Positions 1 to 11,169 of a stretch of 51,479 bases of DNA are shown here, piece after piece (within the stretch, counting starts at the first letter, position 1; the number at the start of each line of letters is the position of its first letter). This DNA is from Gyrodactylus bullatarudis (lineage: Eukaryota > Platyhelminthes > Monogenea > Gyrodactylidea > Gyrodactylidae). The translations under genes and the position numbers were made by a program. The stretch is taken from positions 1-51,479 of the forward strand of contig SSNU01000062.1 of assembly GCA_012064415.1 (NCBI GenBank), given 5' to 3'. The notes beneath the pieces were generated by a model. The model was not told where the DNA came from. It did no database searches and saw only the letters and a list, made by a program, of their open reading frames with translations.

Positions 1-80
1 ACCTCTCGCCTCTACTGGCTCTTGACCAACGTACCTTTCTGCTCGGTCCACGTCAATCCGCTATTCATCTCGTTGTCTAG
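1..80. repeat. Copy 1 of a dispersed GC-richer repeat (partner near 11955-12030)
   Basis: The window opens in a stretch clearly richer in G+C than its surroundings. It resembles 11955-12030, roughly 70% by eye over about 65 bases (shared blocks include TGGCTCTTGA and CAATCC). Read in one plus-strand frame both copies give a similar peptide with the core YWLL, NVP, H and NP, which hints that the parent element was coding. I do not recognise the element. It is cut by the window start. Confidence 0.4.
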
Positions 81-249
81 CACTCTTCAGATACCGCTTG
101 CCAAGAGACGCAATTTCCTCAGAGCCAAGATGATCCTCCCTTCCCAAAAACCGTTTACTTCAAATCACTCTTATACTACGCATTTTTTAAATATAATTCA
201 GCGAATTTTGAAAGTTGAAGAGGCCAGATCTTGTTTTTATGGCTCTTGA

Positions 250-1357
250 TAGAATACGAACATTCAAAGTATATTATGTAATTTTTTCGACGCTTTTGAT
301 GAATTCGACCACTTGATTTCAAAAATCTGATCATATCCATTTGAGCCTGCATCCTCTCAAAATATTAGCATTAACATCATAGACAAAAATTATCTTGATC
401 AACTAAAGACATCCGACACATTCAAGATATTAATTTAAAATTTAACAAAAAATTCTACATGATTAATTAATCTATAATTTTTAAACTCTTCCACATCCAA
501 CTTCACCTATAATTATCTATTTTTACCATTGTAATCTACAATTTGTAAATCACTGATTAAGTTAAATTCTAATCGAGTATGTTGCTACGATAATTATAAC
601 TATTTTTCTGGCTTCAACTGATATTCATACTCTTGAAATGAATCTTATTGGTCAATTTAATCTGCCAATGAAATTCATGCAAAGTGTCAATGTAACTCTC
701 AAGTGTTTGTAATTTCATTTGTATCCACTTCTCTTACGGAACTGAACTATTAGCAAGAACCTAAAAGTATCAGGTAAGTACCATTTTATCAATCTGTTTA
801 GACAGAATATGCAGAATTGGTCTCTTGGAGGTTGCGCTAATCAATTCCAGTGCCTAGTAATTAACTAGAGAGACCAGATTATTCCTTTGAATCCTGTGTC
901 AGAGTTGGCCTCAAACAATATGCATTTTTCATTATCCTTACAAACTCTAAACTGTAAGTTGAAAAACTGTTGAGTTTGAGTCATAAATTTTTCGAAAACG
1001 TTATTAGAATATCTAAATAAACTCCGAGATAAGTTAAACTTTTATAATTATTCATAGATGATTTAAAGCATTTTGTTGAGATCCCCTAAATTTACACTCA
1101 GAAAACCAATTAATTGACAGTGGGACCATTTAGAACAGGGTGATAAAGTAGCTTCTCCAAATATAAAACTTGTTACTAGCTAGTGGTTGGATATGTAAGA
1201 ATTTTTTATTGTCATTTAAGCTCAGACCTACAATACGGATGAGAATTCAAATTTATATATGACACATTTAAATGCTATTTGGAATGTTTTTTCTATAACA
1301 AATAGGTATCTTCAATAAATATAAAGGTAAAGATTTAATTGGGATATTGCCCACAAT
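250..1357. other. AT-rich stretch without recognisable gene
   Basis: No frame of useful length, no splice-bounded coding block and no recognised repeat were found here. It is ordinary AT-rich intergenic or decayed repeat DNA. Confidence 0.4.
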
Positions 1358-1407
1358 CTCTTCCAGACGTTTCAGTAATAAGGCAGTCAGATCTTCAGTG
1401 GGATGAG
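1358..1407 (-). ncRNA. Hammerhead-like ribozyme motif (weak stem II)
   Basis: On the minus strand the core CUGAAGA (1392-1398) is followed 18 nt later by GAAAC and then GUC, the usual hammerhead cleavage triplet. The flanks CUCAUCCCA and UGGAAGAG can form an interrupted stem I of about 7 bp. Stem III would be only AC/GU, as in the minimal hammerheads described from Penelope-like retroelements. The 18 nt between the two core boxes do not fold into a convincing stem II, so this copy is probably inactive or only related. It most likely marks a PLE tail fragment. Confidence 0.4.
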
Positions 1408-1570
1408 GCGCTTGTATACTCAGCTCTATTTTCAATTTTATCTATTGACACGATATTTCATATTAACCTCTCTGTTAACGTTTCATAGTTATCATCTTTT
1501 CTACTGAATGATCATAATATGGTTCTTAATTGTAAATAAGCACCATATGGAAATTACAGTGTTTTTACAG

Positions 1571-1715
1571 TGAGTTGAATATTATTCGACTCTCTTATGG
1601 AATTGACACTTGCTTATCCGAATTTCTAACATCTAGGTGTGAGAAGACAATCTCCATCAAGTTAGAGTTCACATGGATATAGTAATTACCAGTGACCACA
1701 CTTTGCTAGATGGTT
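1571..1715 (+). repeat. Dispersed repeat copy matching the arms of the 46.7-47.15 kb palindrome
   Basis: From GTGAGTTGAATA to CTTTGCTAG this stretch matches the plus strand of the right arm at 47045-47151. It also matches the reverse complement of 46690-46830. Shared blocks include CTCTTATGGAATTGACA and TAGGTGTGAGAAGACAATCT. This copy lacks the hammerhead segment that precedes the repeat at 46.8-47.0 kb, so it is a truncated member of the same family. Confidence 0.75.
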
Positions 1716-2350
1716 CTTAATTATTTCAAATAAATTAAGTATATCTGGTATATCTATAGATCATGTAGAATTTTATCATTGTTTTTAAAATCTACACTTG
1801 AATTAAGTTTCCTAGGCAAATTTCATTTTTTTGGCGGAGTAAATTCTAAAAATTATTTTTTCAATTTCCAGTTCAGTTTTCATAACTTTAGACTTAATAA
1901 TATCTAACTATTCATACATAAGATGGTTTTTTAGAACATGCTGATTTGGTACGGGAGGTAGGAATTTTTCCTGGTAATTATTTTGCTGTCTGTAAGAATC
2001 GGTTTATTCCCTTTGTATTCCTAGAGAGGTTAAATGTGTCATTGAAGTTGACTAACCTGGTAGAGATAAAATAATTATAATTATTATGTAAAAAGATTTA
2101 AATAATGTATATTGAGATGAGTCCCTCTAGAATACCAAAAAAATTTCAGTAGCAGTTTGTTTCAGCGAAAAAATGGACCTAGTAACCAATCAGATTTATT
2201 TGAATTCTTAAAAGTGGGGGATCATGGTGGAAGGTCTATTCGAGCCTATGATTGACATACAGTTTTCGCCAAAACCATTTCTTGATTTTATTTTTTGGAA
2301 TATCTCACTTAATATAGTATTGTAATACATATGACTACTAATAAGTAATG

Positions 2351-2675
2351 TTTGGTAACACTTGGAAAAATGCGAAAAATTGGGTGGAGGATTGTAACCA
2401 ATCAGATTTCACTGGGTATTTTTATGTGCAAAAGACCTAGAGCAATCAGCTTGCATATACCTTATACATCAAATTTATCATATTCTTATCAATAAGAATC
2501 CCACTAGTTACACGAATTAATTGGGACAATTTCTATACAAAGGAATCCTGAACTTTCTTCCAAGTTTTTATCGTATACAATTAAGCATGTAAATGGAATA
2601 AATCTGATTGGTTAGCACAATCCTCCACCCCTAAATAAAATTTTTCGATGAACTTTTTTCCAAGTGTTACCAAAT
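2351..2675. repeat. Inverted-repeat (MITE-like) element, arms about 60-75 bp
   Basis: The left arm 2351-2410 reads TTTGGTAACACTTGGAAAAA, then GGTGGAGGATTGT, then AACCAATCAGATTT. The right arm 2601-2675 contains the reverse complements of the same three blocks in reverse order. The arms are interrupted by small indels and enclose about 190 bp without an ORF. A further copy of the AACCAATCAGATTTATT block sits at about 2183-2200. Non-autonomous DNA-transposon remnant is the simplest reading; I could not define target duplications. Confidence 0.6.
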
Positions 2676-3533
2676 GTTTTAATCATTCTATTTTTATAAT
2701 GTTTACTTAAAATCACATTGTCTATTGTCTTTTTCGAGATGTCAGAATTCATCATTTTTCTTGACTTTGAAGATCATTCTTTCTCTCACATAAGCGTGCT
2801 TTAGGAATAAAATCATGGAAAAATTTCAATCAAAGCATGAAAAAATGAATTAGACTCCATAAAACTACGTCAAGATTGATGAATCGAAGAGAATCCAAAA
2901 ATTATGCAAGTTTGTTAGACATTTATTTTATATATTTATGATTGTAGTATAAAACTGCCTATATCCACCTTACACTTAGTTTATGGTTCAGTTAAGGTTC
3001 AGTCTTTTCAATGGATTGCATTTATGTGATATTACTTAATCAAGATAAAATTGAGAACTGGCACTGATTTGTTAGAGGATAGAAAGCCAAATTTTTTTAA
3101 AATTTGCAAAAATATTAATAAATATGATAAAAAATTCTTAATGGATTGATTAACTGTAAATAGCCAGTTGTACGTCTTTCTGAATGATAACCTTTCCATT
3201 CATCAGAGATTATTTCTTAATCTTCAATAAACTAGCCAAGAACTCTTCTTGATTTCTACTGATAACAATTTTTAGGCGAACTTTTCCCTGTCGAAGGCTC
3301 CATCAATCTCAGCGCATACGTTCCCTATTATATTTTCTAATTGAAACTTTGGTTTCATCAATTTCAACCATTCCCTCCTATTCGAGCTTCAACTTGAGTT
3401 AATTTCAAAAGACAGTAGAAAAATTTGATACTATGATCTCTTTTTCCGAATCAGTGAAAAATGATCTAAAATTAGTTTTACCTGTATAATAAAATTTATT
3501 AAAACTTAGGTCAATATTAGAATTCTCAGCCAT

Positions 3534-3590
3534 GGTCATCCAAACGTTTCAACGGTGATTGTCTTCACTCGCCTTCTTCAGTGATACGAC
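3534..3590 (-). ncRNA. PLE-associated hammerhead ribozyme motif
   Basis: Minus strand, 5' to 3': stem I strand GUCGUAUCA, core CUGAAGA, a stem II region of AGGCGAGUG and CACCGUU around an 8-nt loop (about 7 pairs with two bulges), core GAAA, a minimal stem III AC/GU, then U as the cleavage base, then UGGAUGAC. The last pairs with the first strand in 8 pairs around one bulged A. It lies downstream of the GIY-YIG frame on the same strand, where PLE terminal repeats with hammerheads are reported. Stem III is too short for a stable monomer; such minimal forms are thought to work as dimers. Confidence 0.6.
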
Positions 3591-3734
3591 AAGTTTGTCA
3601 ATATCCCAAATACTATTTATATACTTTCATGATCTCATCCCTATCAGTTTTGTCCAATCAGACTAGAGAATAGAATAATACAATAGGCTCACCTATGATA
3701 ATAAAGTATTGATAATCAGAAAAGAATTATAGAG

Positions 3735-4035
3735 AGCCAATTTCTAGAGCTTCATGAATTAACCTCTTTCTAAAGTTCTTTTGTACACTAAGAATTGATT
3801 TTATGCCCATTATTGTTGCGATCATGTTGAAAAACATGCGATTTATTATCATTTCTTAAATTACTGTTTTTATGTTCTTTGATTCTTGTCTTGAAATTTC
3901 TACCAGTTTGACCAATATAACTTTTATCACAGCTACACTTCAATTTATAAATACTCTTGTTATGGAAATAGTTGCCACAATATCTGAAATATGTTCTACC
4001 TCGTAAATTTCGTGAAAAATTAACTTGAATCACCC
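3735..4035 (-). pseudogene. Penelope-like retroelement remnant: GIY-YIG endonuclease, frameshifted
   Basis: The minus-strand frame 4033-3788 contains YKLKCSCDKSYIGQTGR, followed by a basic stretch with RIKEH. This is the CxC plus YIG signature of the C-terminal GIY-YIG endonuclease of Penelope-like elements. The frame ends early at a stop. After a frameshift the reading resumes as FRKRLIHEALEIGSL up to about 3735, the expected end of such a protein. No reverse transcriptase is left upstream, so this is a 5'-truncated, dead copy. The tail continues to the hammerhead motif at 3534-3590. Confidence 0.8.
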
Positions 4036-4299
4036 CCTTCTTAACCTAGATTCCCTTTATTTTGACATGGTAAAGACTCGAGATTAAGATTATTCTCTAC
4101 CAACTACACTGAAGTTCTCGTAATCTTGCATTTTATAAATGCTTCTCTTTTTGATGGGCACTCACTATTGAAGCACCTTTGATTGATTCTCATATTTTTC
4201 TTTTTCGATAAAAGGCTAAGCTCTCAATTTTATCTTGATTGAATAATATCAAATGAATGCAATCCATTGAAAAGACTGAACCTTAGACGAATAGACCTT

Positions 4300-5985
4300 A
4301 CAATGGAATGCTCTTTCAAGAACAAAATCTGAAAATAAGACTGGTGGTAAAAATTTACTAACTCTTATCGAGATATTAAAAATTCTTTTGTAAATTTTCA
4401 TGTTGATTCCGAATCTGTGCCCAGAATTTTCCTATGTTTCGAGGTTTGGGTATAATTTGGGAAAATGTGAAAAAGTGATAATTGTAATAACAGGCATCAC
4501 ACTAGTATTATAAAAGGACACAACAAGTTTATTCATATTTAAGATTTATGCCATGCAATAGAGCGAAAAATCTCACATCGTTTCCATGTTAACGGATGCT
4601 GTTCTGTTATTTTATTTTTTTAGACTTGCATTAAATAATTTACCAAAATTTCCAGGGTTATTTATATATTTTCACTGGGATTACTTTTGGAATTGACCCT
4701 TTTATATTTTCTATCTGCCTTATTGTATTTTCATAGTAATTCTATTCATTTCCAGATGTAATGTCCAAAAGATGAATACCTATGCTCTATTTTGGTCCTT
4801 ATTCCTAGTCTCAGTGCTCAAATTGTGTGTGTACTCTTCGATTCATGTGCTGCTGCATCGAAATACATTTATTACTCAGAAATCTACTTTTTAAGGAAGA
4901 ATGTTTAAATCATTTCATATTAGGAGAAATTTATTGAGCATAGTAAATAGTTTGAAGCTGATCTTCAGGCTGTATGAGAATTGTGCTTTTAGTAGGATTG
5001 AGGCTTGAGCTGACTTATCATTGAGAATTGAGCAATCTGTAGGATTGAGAATAAAGACTGTTGAAAAATATTTAGTAAAACTACTTAAAAGTAGATATTA
5101 TATTTTAAAATATATAATTATGCCAAATTCATCACGCCCCAAGATAATCCAATTCTCAATACTCGTAAACACTTTTCGACATGAGAGATGACCTAATCAT
5201 ATATGCCCGCTAGTAGACTTGCTATTCTAGGGACATTTACTAGCATCAATTACCAATTCCACCATAATCACTTTCTTCTCATCATGACTAAAAACTCTTC
5301 AACATAGAATTCTCTATCCAGTGTGATTTCTGATCAAATGACAGTTTTGATTTTTATTTCTCATTGTTACTTCAAAGTAGATGCTTCATTTTAATAGTAT
5401 TTTAAAATTTTAATTGTTGATCAAAAATTACTATACGCACTCTAAATATTTTGATTCGAAGACTAACGATGAAAGTGAAATCAGTAAATGATAGTAGTAA
5501 TTCATAGTAACATATATGAATCAAAAAATATACAAAAGGTGGGTTAGTCTGCTAGTAAGAGGCAATACAATAAATACTACATGGGTGTACATAACCATCA
5601 GAACTTTGAGTAATCTTGAAAAGTCCATGAGTGAACCCAAAATCTTTGAATATGTAAGGAAACTCTTATTACAGTTCTAGAATGAATATTAGAGTGGCGC
5701 TTTTCTCCAAACAATTATCGAAATTGAATGATTCACACGATCTTTAGTATTAAGAAGACACTGACAAGTTGAATACCAATTAAAGGTTTGCTTTAAACTG
5801 TAGCTAGAAAATAATCATACCGCGCAAAAGATTCAAATTCTGAACGTGTAAAAATTGGTACATATTCGAGCATATCATTGGATCCTGAATATACTCCTGC
5901 GTGTGAATAAATATCCTGAGAAGAAAAACGGTTCTCTAATGAGTATTGCTTTAATGTCCTTTGAGTTCAGTAAGAAGAAATACGT
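4300..5985. other. AT-rich intergenic DNA
   Basis: I see no supported gene, RNA or repeat in this stretch, only short AT-rich frames with frequent stops. Confidence 0.4.
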
Positions 5986-5989
5986 AAAC

Positions 5990-6950
5990 TTTCTTTTATA
6001 GGAACATTCTTTCAACACACAAATTAGGTTTATACATGTTGATGAAGTCCTCCTCCTGTAAGTCCTCTTCTAGCAAATATCTTCTTGGGATGGTTAGAAC
6101 AAAATAAAATGTCTATCAATTCTTTTACTGATTTTTTCAATAAATACATGTTGATCAAACTTTTATTATAATGAAACCTAATGTATCTGTAGACGACTTC
6201 TTTACAAAAAAGAATTCAATTCATAGAAATATTACTATGGAAAGAGAGTCTAACGGTATTTTAAGGTGTCAAGCCAACCAGAAGAGAAGACAGATCAATT
6301 CTATGAAATATTTTTAAGAAAAAGACTGACAATGGAAAATATTTCCATTATGCCAGTTTTAGTCCAGTTTCACATAAAGTTGGCTTAGTAATTGGTCTAG
6401 GGAAGAGAATACGAAGGATTGCCAGTCCGGAGGAAATACCAAGAGAAATAGAGACGGCGAAGTCTTGTTTAGTGGAAAATGGTTATCCAGCCAAATTTGT
6501 GGACAAGTTCATTAATTAACCTTTGGTTAGAGATGAGGTTGTCAGTACAGAGGAAGGCGAGAAAACAAAAATTTTCATGAAACTGAACTTCAAAGGGGAT
6601 GGTTTTAGTAATGATGTTACGAGAAAACTGAACAATCTCATCGATCAACATTATGACAATATACAATTGAAAATTGTATTTAAAACCCAGAGATTATTCA
6701 GTTTAATACATAAGGATTTACTCAACCCTCAAGGAAAAACTCTATTGATTTACAAATTTCAATGTGACTGTGGTGTTTCGTACATAGGACGTACTATTAG
6801 GAAGTTGTCAACTAGATCGCATGATCACCTCAATAAAGATACTGCGGTGACCAGACATCTAAAACAGGAAAACCGTGCTGATTCGATTTCTAATTTTTCT
6901 ATTTTAAGATGTGTGGGTAAAGAAATTTGTTGAAATCAATAGGCCAATAG
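5990..6950 (+). pseudogene. Penelope-like retroelement remnant: RT C-terminus, linker and GIY-YIG endonuclease
   Basis: Plus strand, several frames. Near 6028-6060 RFIHVDEVLLL resembles the reverse-transcriptase YVDD box with a D-to-E change. At about 6270-6300 VKPTRREDRSIL fits the post-palm segment. From about 6315 an open stretch gives KKTDNGKYFHYASFSPVSHK and then VENGYPAKFVDKFI, the thumb-to-endonuclease linker of PLEs. It stops at 6517-6519, and the frame 6523-6933 then gives YKFQCDCGVSYIGRTIRKLS, the GIY-YIG domain. Stops and frameshifts make it non-functional. It differs enough from the 3.7-kb copy to be another family or an old paralogue. Confidence 0.82.
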
Positions 6951-6959
6951 AAAAGAAAT

Positions 6960-9120
6960 GATTTATTTGATTTATAGCTAGGTACCGGAGCACTTTAAAA
7001 GTTGACTGAAGAACAGGAACAATAGCTGGACTTAAGAACTATTAAGAGTGAGTTTAAGATCTTCTTTCATTACTAATATAGTCGATACTGTATAGAAATG
7101 CCGAAAACTCAAATTCTAGATAGAAAATGGGGCATGGCCCTTCTAAATGTCTCGATCATTGTTATATTTCAAGATCATTTCTTCACCAGTATTCGGAAGG
7201 GTTTTAAATTTGAACTTGGTTTTGAACCTCTAACACTCGCTTCAATGAATTATTTCTGAGACGAACAACTTGACCAAGTTTATTGTAAGAAGATGATGAT
7301 GAGTAGACTGATGATAACAAGGTTAGAAGACCTTGGGAGATTTTCTTTGTATTTCTCATAATTATAGTTTGCGTTTATTATTTATAATTATAGTTCAATT
7401 TTTTTTAATTTCCCAAGATATACACACACTACTGGTGTCAACTGGTTTCCAATGTAATATTGCGTCGACCTCATTTTCATCAAGTCACTGTAACCACTAT
7501 TTCGAATCAAGTAGTCCTTCAGCGTGCTGCTCGGCATAGACTAATGTTTTAAAAAATATTCGTAACCATGATATTAGTTGAGTGATTTTGAGTCGCATTT
7601 TAACTACGTAGGATAGAATCTTTCCGTATGGAGAACTTTTATTGGAAAGTGTTTTTTAAAAACTTCAAAGACTTTTAAATTACCTCAAATTTTTCACACT
7701 GTAGAATCTTTCAGTAACCACTTCTAAAGATCTACAATTTTACCGGCATAATCGCAGAGTATTTTGGAACATGATGAGCAACGATTCACTTACAAGAGAG
7801 ATTACTACCATGACAAGTTGTGAAACAATCACCATCAAAACGGAGTACATACCCATGAAAAATTGATTGATCAACAATTTGAAAATTTTAAAATATTATA
7901 AATAAATGAAATTAAAATGTTTGAGTAACAATGGAAAAGTTATTCAATAACTGAGCAAACGAAAGAGAGATAATCACGGATATTTCTTGAGAGAGACTAA
8001 TGCCTTAGAATTGATAGCTTTATTATAGCATGATGAGATTAAATGATAGGTTGATAGAATGATACAGCTATATCCTTCAAATAGGTTCGTGGATGCTTAT
8101 ATGAGGTTCAGAGCTCATGGTTTGTCGATAAAGTGAATACATTTGAATGAGAATCAGATATCAGGGGTGATGAATCAGGTATAAAATGATAAAAAATAGT
8201 TTAAACTTAGCACTAATTCCCTTTGGCAGCATAGCAATTGTTCTCATGATGGCAAATGATCAGGTTCCAGACGTCAGGAGATGATGATGAAGTCATAACA
8301 GCTGCTCGAATCAAGATCTGATAGAGAGACCTAAAGTAAAAATTTGCAATTAGCACAGAATTTGTTTAGATTTCTTATGAAATCTGCAAAAGACAGAAAT
8401 TTGAGTTCAGCTATAGAAATAAATTATTTCTAGCTATTCGTCATCAAATAGGTACATTCAGCTATGGTGTACTGAAGATTCTCAATAAAATTAACAGTAT
8501 CTAATGGCTGAGTCATATTTTTGAGTTAAGATTTGCTATCGGATTAGAGATAATAAAATACTACAGCAATTTTCCCTATGAGATGACTACTCATAAGTAG
8601 CAAAAGCAACATAAATTTATTTGATAAAAATAGACGTACATTTTCATATACGTCGGGATAACTGGAAATATTCATCAATTAAAATTTAACAAAAGAACTA
8701 TATTAAAGAGATATGTACTAGAGATGTAACAAATTTTTCAATCTACTTTAAAAACCTACTCAAATGATGATACTATGAGTTCTTGTCCGTGATAATATTC
8801 AAGTTTAAAAATCAGACTTTTTTAAAAATGCCGCTAGATTTTCAATGAATTTTTACTACGTTTTCACTAAAATTTCGATTTTTTTCGATGAAAACAGTGA
8901 TATAATCATGTTAAGATCATTTTTGTTATTCCACTATTCCTACAAGAGAATTTAGGAAAAATGGGCAATCCACGACTATGCATGGGATTGCAAACAAATT
9001 TTCAGTTATTTTTATGTACATTTCGCCAAGTCTTGTCAGTCTCAAATCTTGGTTCAATATTCAATGAAAATTGTTTTGACCGATTCCAATTGATGAAAAA
9101 CCAAAAAACTTGTTTTGTTA
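6960..9120. other. AT-rich intergenic DNA
   Basis: No supported gene. Short open frames here (for example at 7333-7539) have no recognisable motif, splice context or composition shift. Confidence 0.4.
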
Positions 9121-9127
9121 AATTTTA

Positions 9128-9870
9128 GGGTTATTCACCAAGTAAGTACCAATTTTTTCATTATTTTCACCAATAGTATAATAGACCGGTATTATTTTCC
9201 AAAGTAGTATCATATTTTTAAAATTTTCCATTATAGTATCAATACTTGAAAATATTTCAAAAGCATTATAATATACCAATATATATTTTCAGAATTAGTA
9301 TTAGCTTGAGGAAAAATAACTATAATCAGATAAATTTATTTGAAGATTTTTTGGAGAGCTTTTTCAGTTGAAGCACATTGCAAATTCCTGGAACTTGGCC
9401 AAAAGTACCCGAAGACTACCTTCCGAATTTTTACGAAATAACAGAATTGAAAAGAAATGTATAGTTCTGAATTTAATTTCTGTGATTTGGATGGGCAAAA
9501 ATCATCAAATCCCAAACCAAAGTCTGATTCATGTAAAAGAGGAAAAACCTAAGAAGAAAAGAATTCGTTCAGTAGCCGAAAAGATCTTATCCTGATATCT
9601 ATCAACTTTACTTTTTTAATTTATCTTAGAATAAATTTTTTTTTAATTTCAAATTGAAAAAAAGTGTTTGATTATAGTTATTTTTCCTCAAGCTAATACT
9701 AAATCTGAAAAAATATATAGGGACATTATACTGTTTTTGGAATATTTTCAAGTATTGATACTATAATGGAAAATTTTAAAAATATGATACTACTTTGGAA
9801 AATAATACCGGTCTATTATACTATTGGTGAAAATAATGAAAAAATTGATACTTACTTGGTGAATAACCCT
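9128..9870. mobile_element. DNA transposon relic with about 200-bp terminal inverted repeats
   Basis: The left arm 9128-9328 begins GGGTTATTCACCAAGTAAGTA. The right arm 9669-9870 is its near-exact reverse complement, ending TACTTGGTGAATAACCC. Both ends are flanked by TA (9126-9127 and 9871-9872), compatible with a TA target duplication as in Tc1/mariner-type elements, although TA is self-complementary and so weak evidence. The 340-bp centre keeps a short reading frame with a splice acceptor and an AATAAA signal. It looks like an internally deleted, non-autonomous copy. I cannot assign the superfamily from the ends alone. Confidence 0.82.
9368..9595 (+). pseudogene. Possible last exon of a deleted transposase inside the 9.1-9.9 kb element
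   Basis: The frame follows a good acceptor (CTTTTTCAG ending at 9367) and runs 75 codons to a TGA. It ends in a basic tail, KEEKPKKKRIRSVAEKIL, which could be a nuclear-localisation-type sequence. AATAAA follows at about 9632. It starts with TTG, not ATG, which fits an internal exon better than a small gene. No catalytic motif is visible. Confidence 0.4.
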
Positions 9871-9879
9871 AAATTTTAA

Positions 9880-10690
9880 TTGAGAAATTTATTTATGATT
9901 TTTCATTAATTCTAAAATCTTTGGGTTTTAACTTGAGAGCTTAAAATTTGCCTTTCTAACTATTTCTTTGCATCATCAATAGGCTTGATTCATGACAAGA
10001 AGTTTATTAATGCACAGTATGCCATTTAAGATAAAAGAAAATAAATCTTCTTAGGAGTACCAGACACTTTTCAGGAGGTATAAAAAATAGAAATTTACGA
10101 GATTAGAATTACTAATTATAATTGAAAGCTTTAAACGTACGTATTGCAGGTTTTGATAGTGGCAAGGGTTTTTTGGCATTTATTCATTTTTATGTTATAC
10201 AATGTACATGATAATTATGCTCTAACGATCCGAAAAGACTTTAAATGTGAAATGAAATTTAGGTTATTTTCAATATTTGTTGTCTAACAAAAAAAAAATT
10301 TTACACAAATTTTACAATATTTCAAATTACCCAAGACCTGGAAAGCATAGCATTCTAATCTAGTGAATGGCACATCAAGGTTTTCCTAGTAAACAAGTAC
10401 ATCATTCGATACTTTATCAATTTCATATTGAATCATAAAGGCTTTCTCTGCCTGACTAGATAAGCACATAATCTGGAACTGTTTGGTAATTAAATGTAGC
10501 AATGAGTATTCTAGAAAACCATGCCAAGTTTACTCAAATTTCATTGGTAGAATGAATTGACCAATGAGAAACAAGTATTAGCAAAAGGGGTGGGAAATAG
10601 CAGTGAGCAATGAAGCCCATGTAATTAATAATAATTGCTAATTACAATTATCTTAATTTATTACACCATACACGTCTTTAGTCATGATTA
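9880..10690. other. AT-rich intergenic DNA
   Basis: I see nothing that can be supported as a gene or named repeat here. Confidence 0.35.
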
Positions 10691-10696
10691 AAAATT

Positions 10697-10775
10697 GAAT
10701 TAACCCTCGCCCTGAAATGACAATATATCATAGGAAAATCTGCATGGACCCCATTTCCAGGTCGAGGGTTAATTC
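10697..10775. repeat. 79-bp hairpin repeat
   Basis: The arms begin with GAATTAACCCTCG and end with CGAGGGTTAATTC (13 bp perfect) and continue inward as CCTGAAATG against CATTTCCAG with few mismatches. About 33 bp separate the arms. The mirrored GAATTAACCCTCG blocks suggest a very small MITE or the excised core of one. Confidence 0.6.
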
Positions 10776-11040
10776 TATTATTTTCAACTCTTACTGAAAC
10801 TTTGCTACAAATTAAAAAATTCAACTTTCATTCTCTTGAAAAAACTTAATGATAATAAAATATGATTAATAAGGTTATCAAACCTCATAGGCTAAGAGTC
10901 ATAGCAATGTTTAAAATGGCATATTATAGCATTGGCATGAAATAATTTCAATGAAATTTAATTTCAAAAAAATATTGAATTTATTTTAGTACAGAACCAA
11001 TCTTTAAAACAACGAAATATTGAAATTTTATCGGTGTTTT

Positions 11041-11165
11041 AACCAAAAGTTATTTTGAAAAAATATTGTTTAACAATAATTGTTACAATTATTGTAGAAT
11101 CTAGTAGATTACAATTTGTAATACAATTATTGTATATTTTATATTACAATTCATATTTTACAATA
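11041..11165. repeat. Cluster of ACAATTATTGT palindromes
   Basis: Several overlapping copies of ACAATTATTGT and close variants (ACAATAATTGT, TTACAATTTGTAA) fill about 120 bp. They could be a simple satellite-like patch or binding-site cluster; the sequence alone does not decide. Confidence 0.35.
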
Positions 11166-11169
11166 ATAT

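Larger units (their letters stand above)
2985..4290. repeat. Inverted repeats (about 70 bp) flanking the minus-strand PLE fragment
   Basis: The left arm at about 2990-3058 contains AAGGTTCAGTCTTTTCAATG and later ATCAAGATAAAATTGAGA. The right arm at about 4215-4285 contains their reverse complements, in mirror order. Between the arms lie the GIY-YIG remnant and its hammerhead-bearing tail. PLE copies are known for inverted and partially tandem terminal structures, so this may be the footprint of one insertion; that link is inference. Confidence 0.55.
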
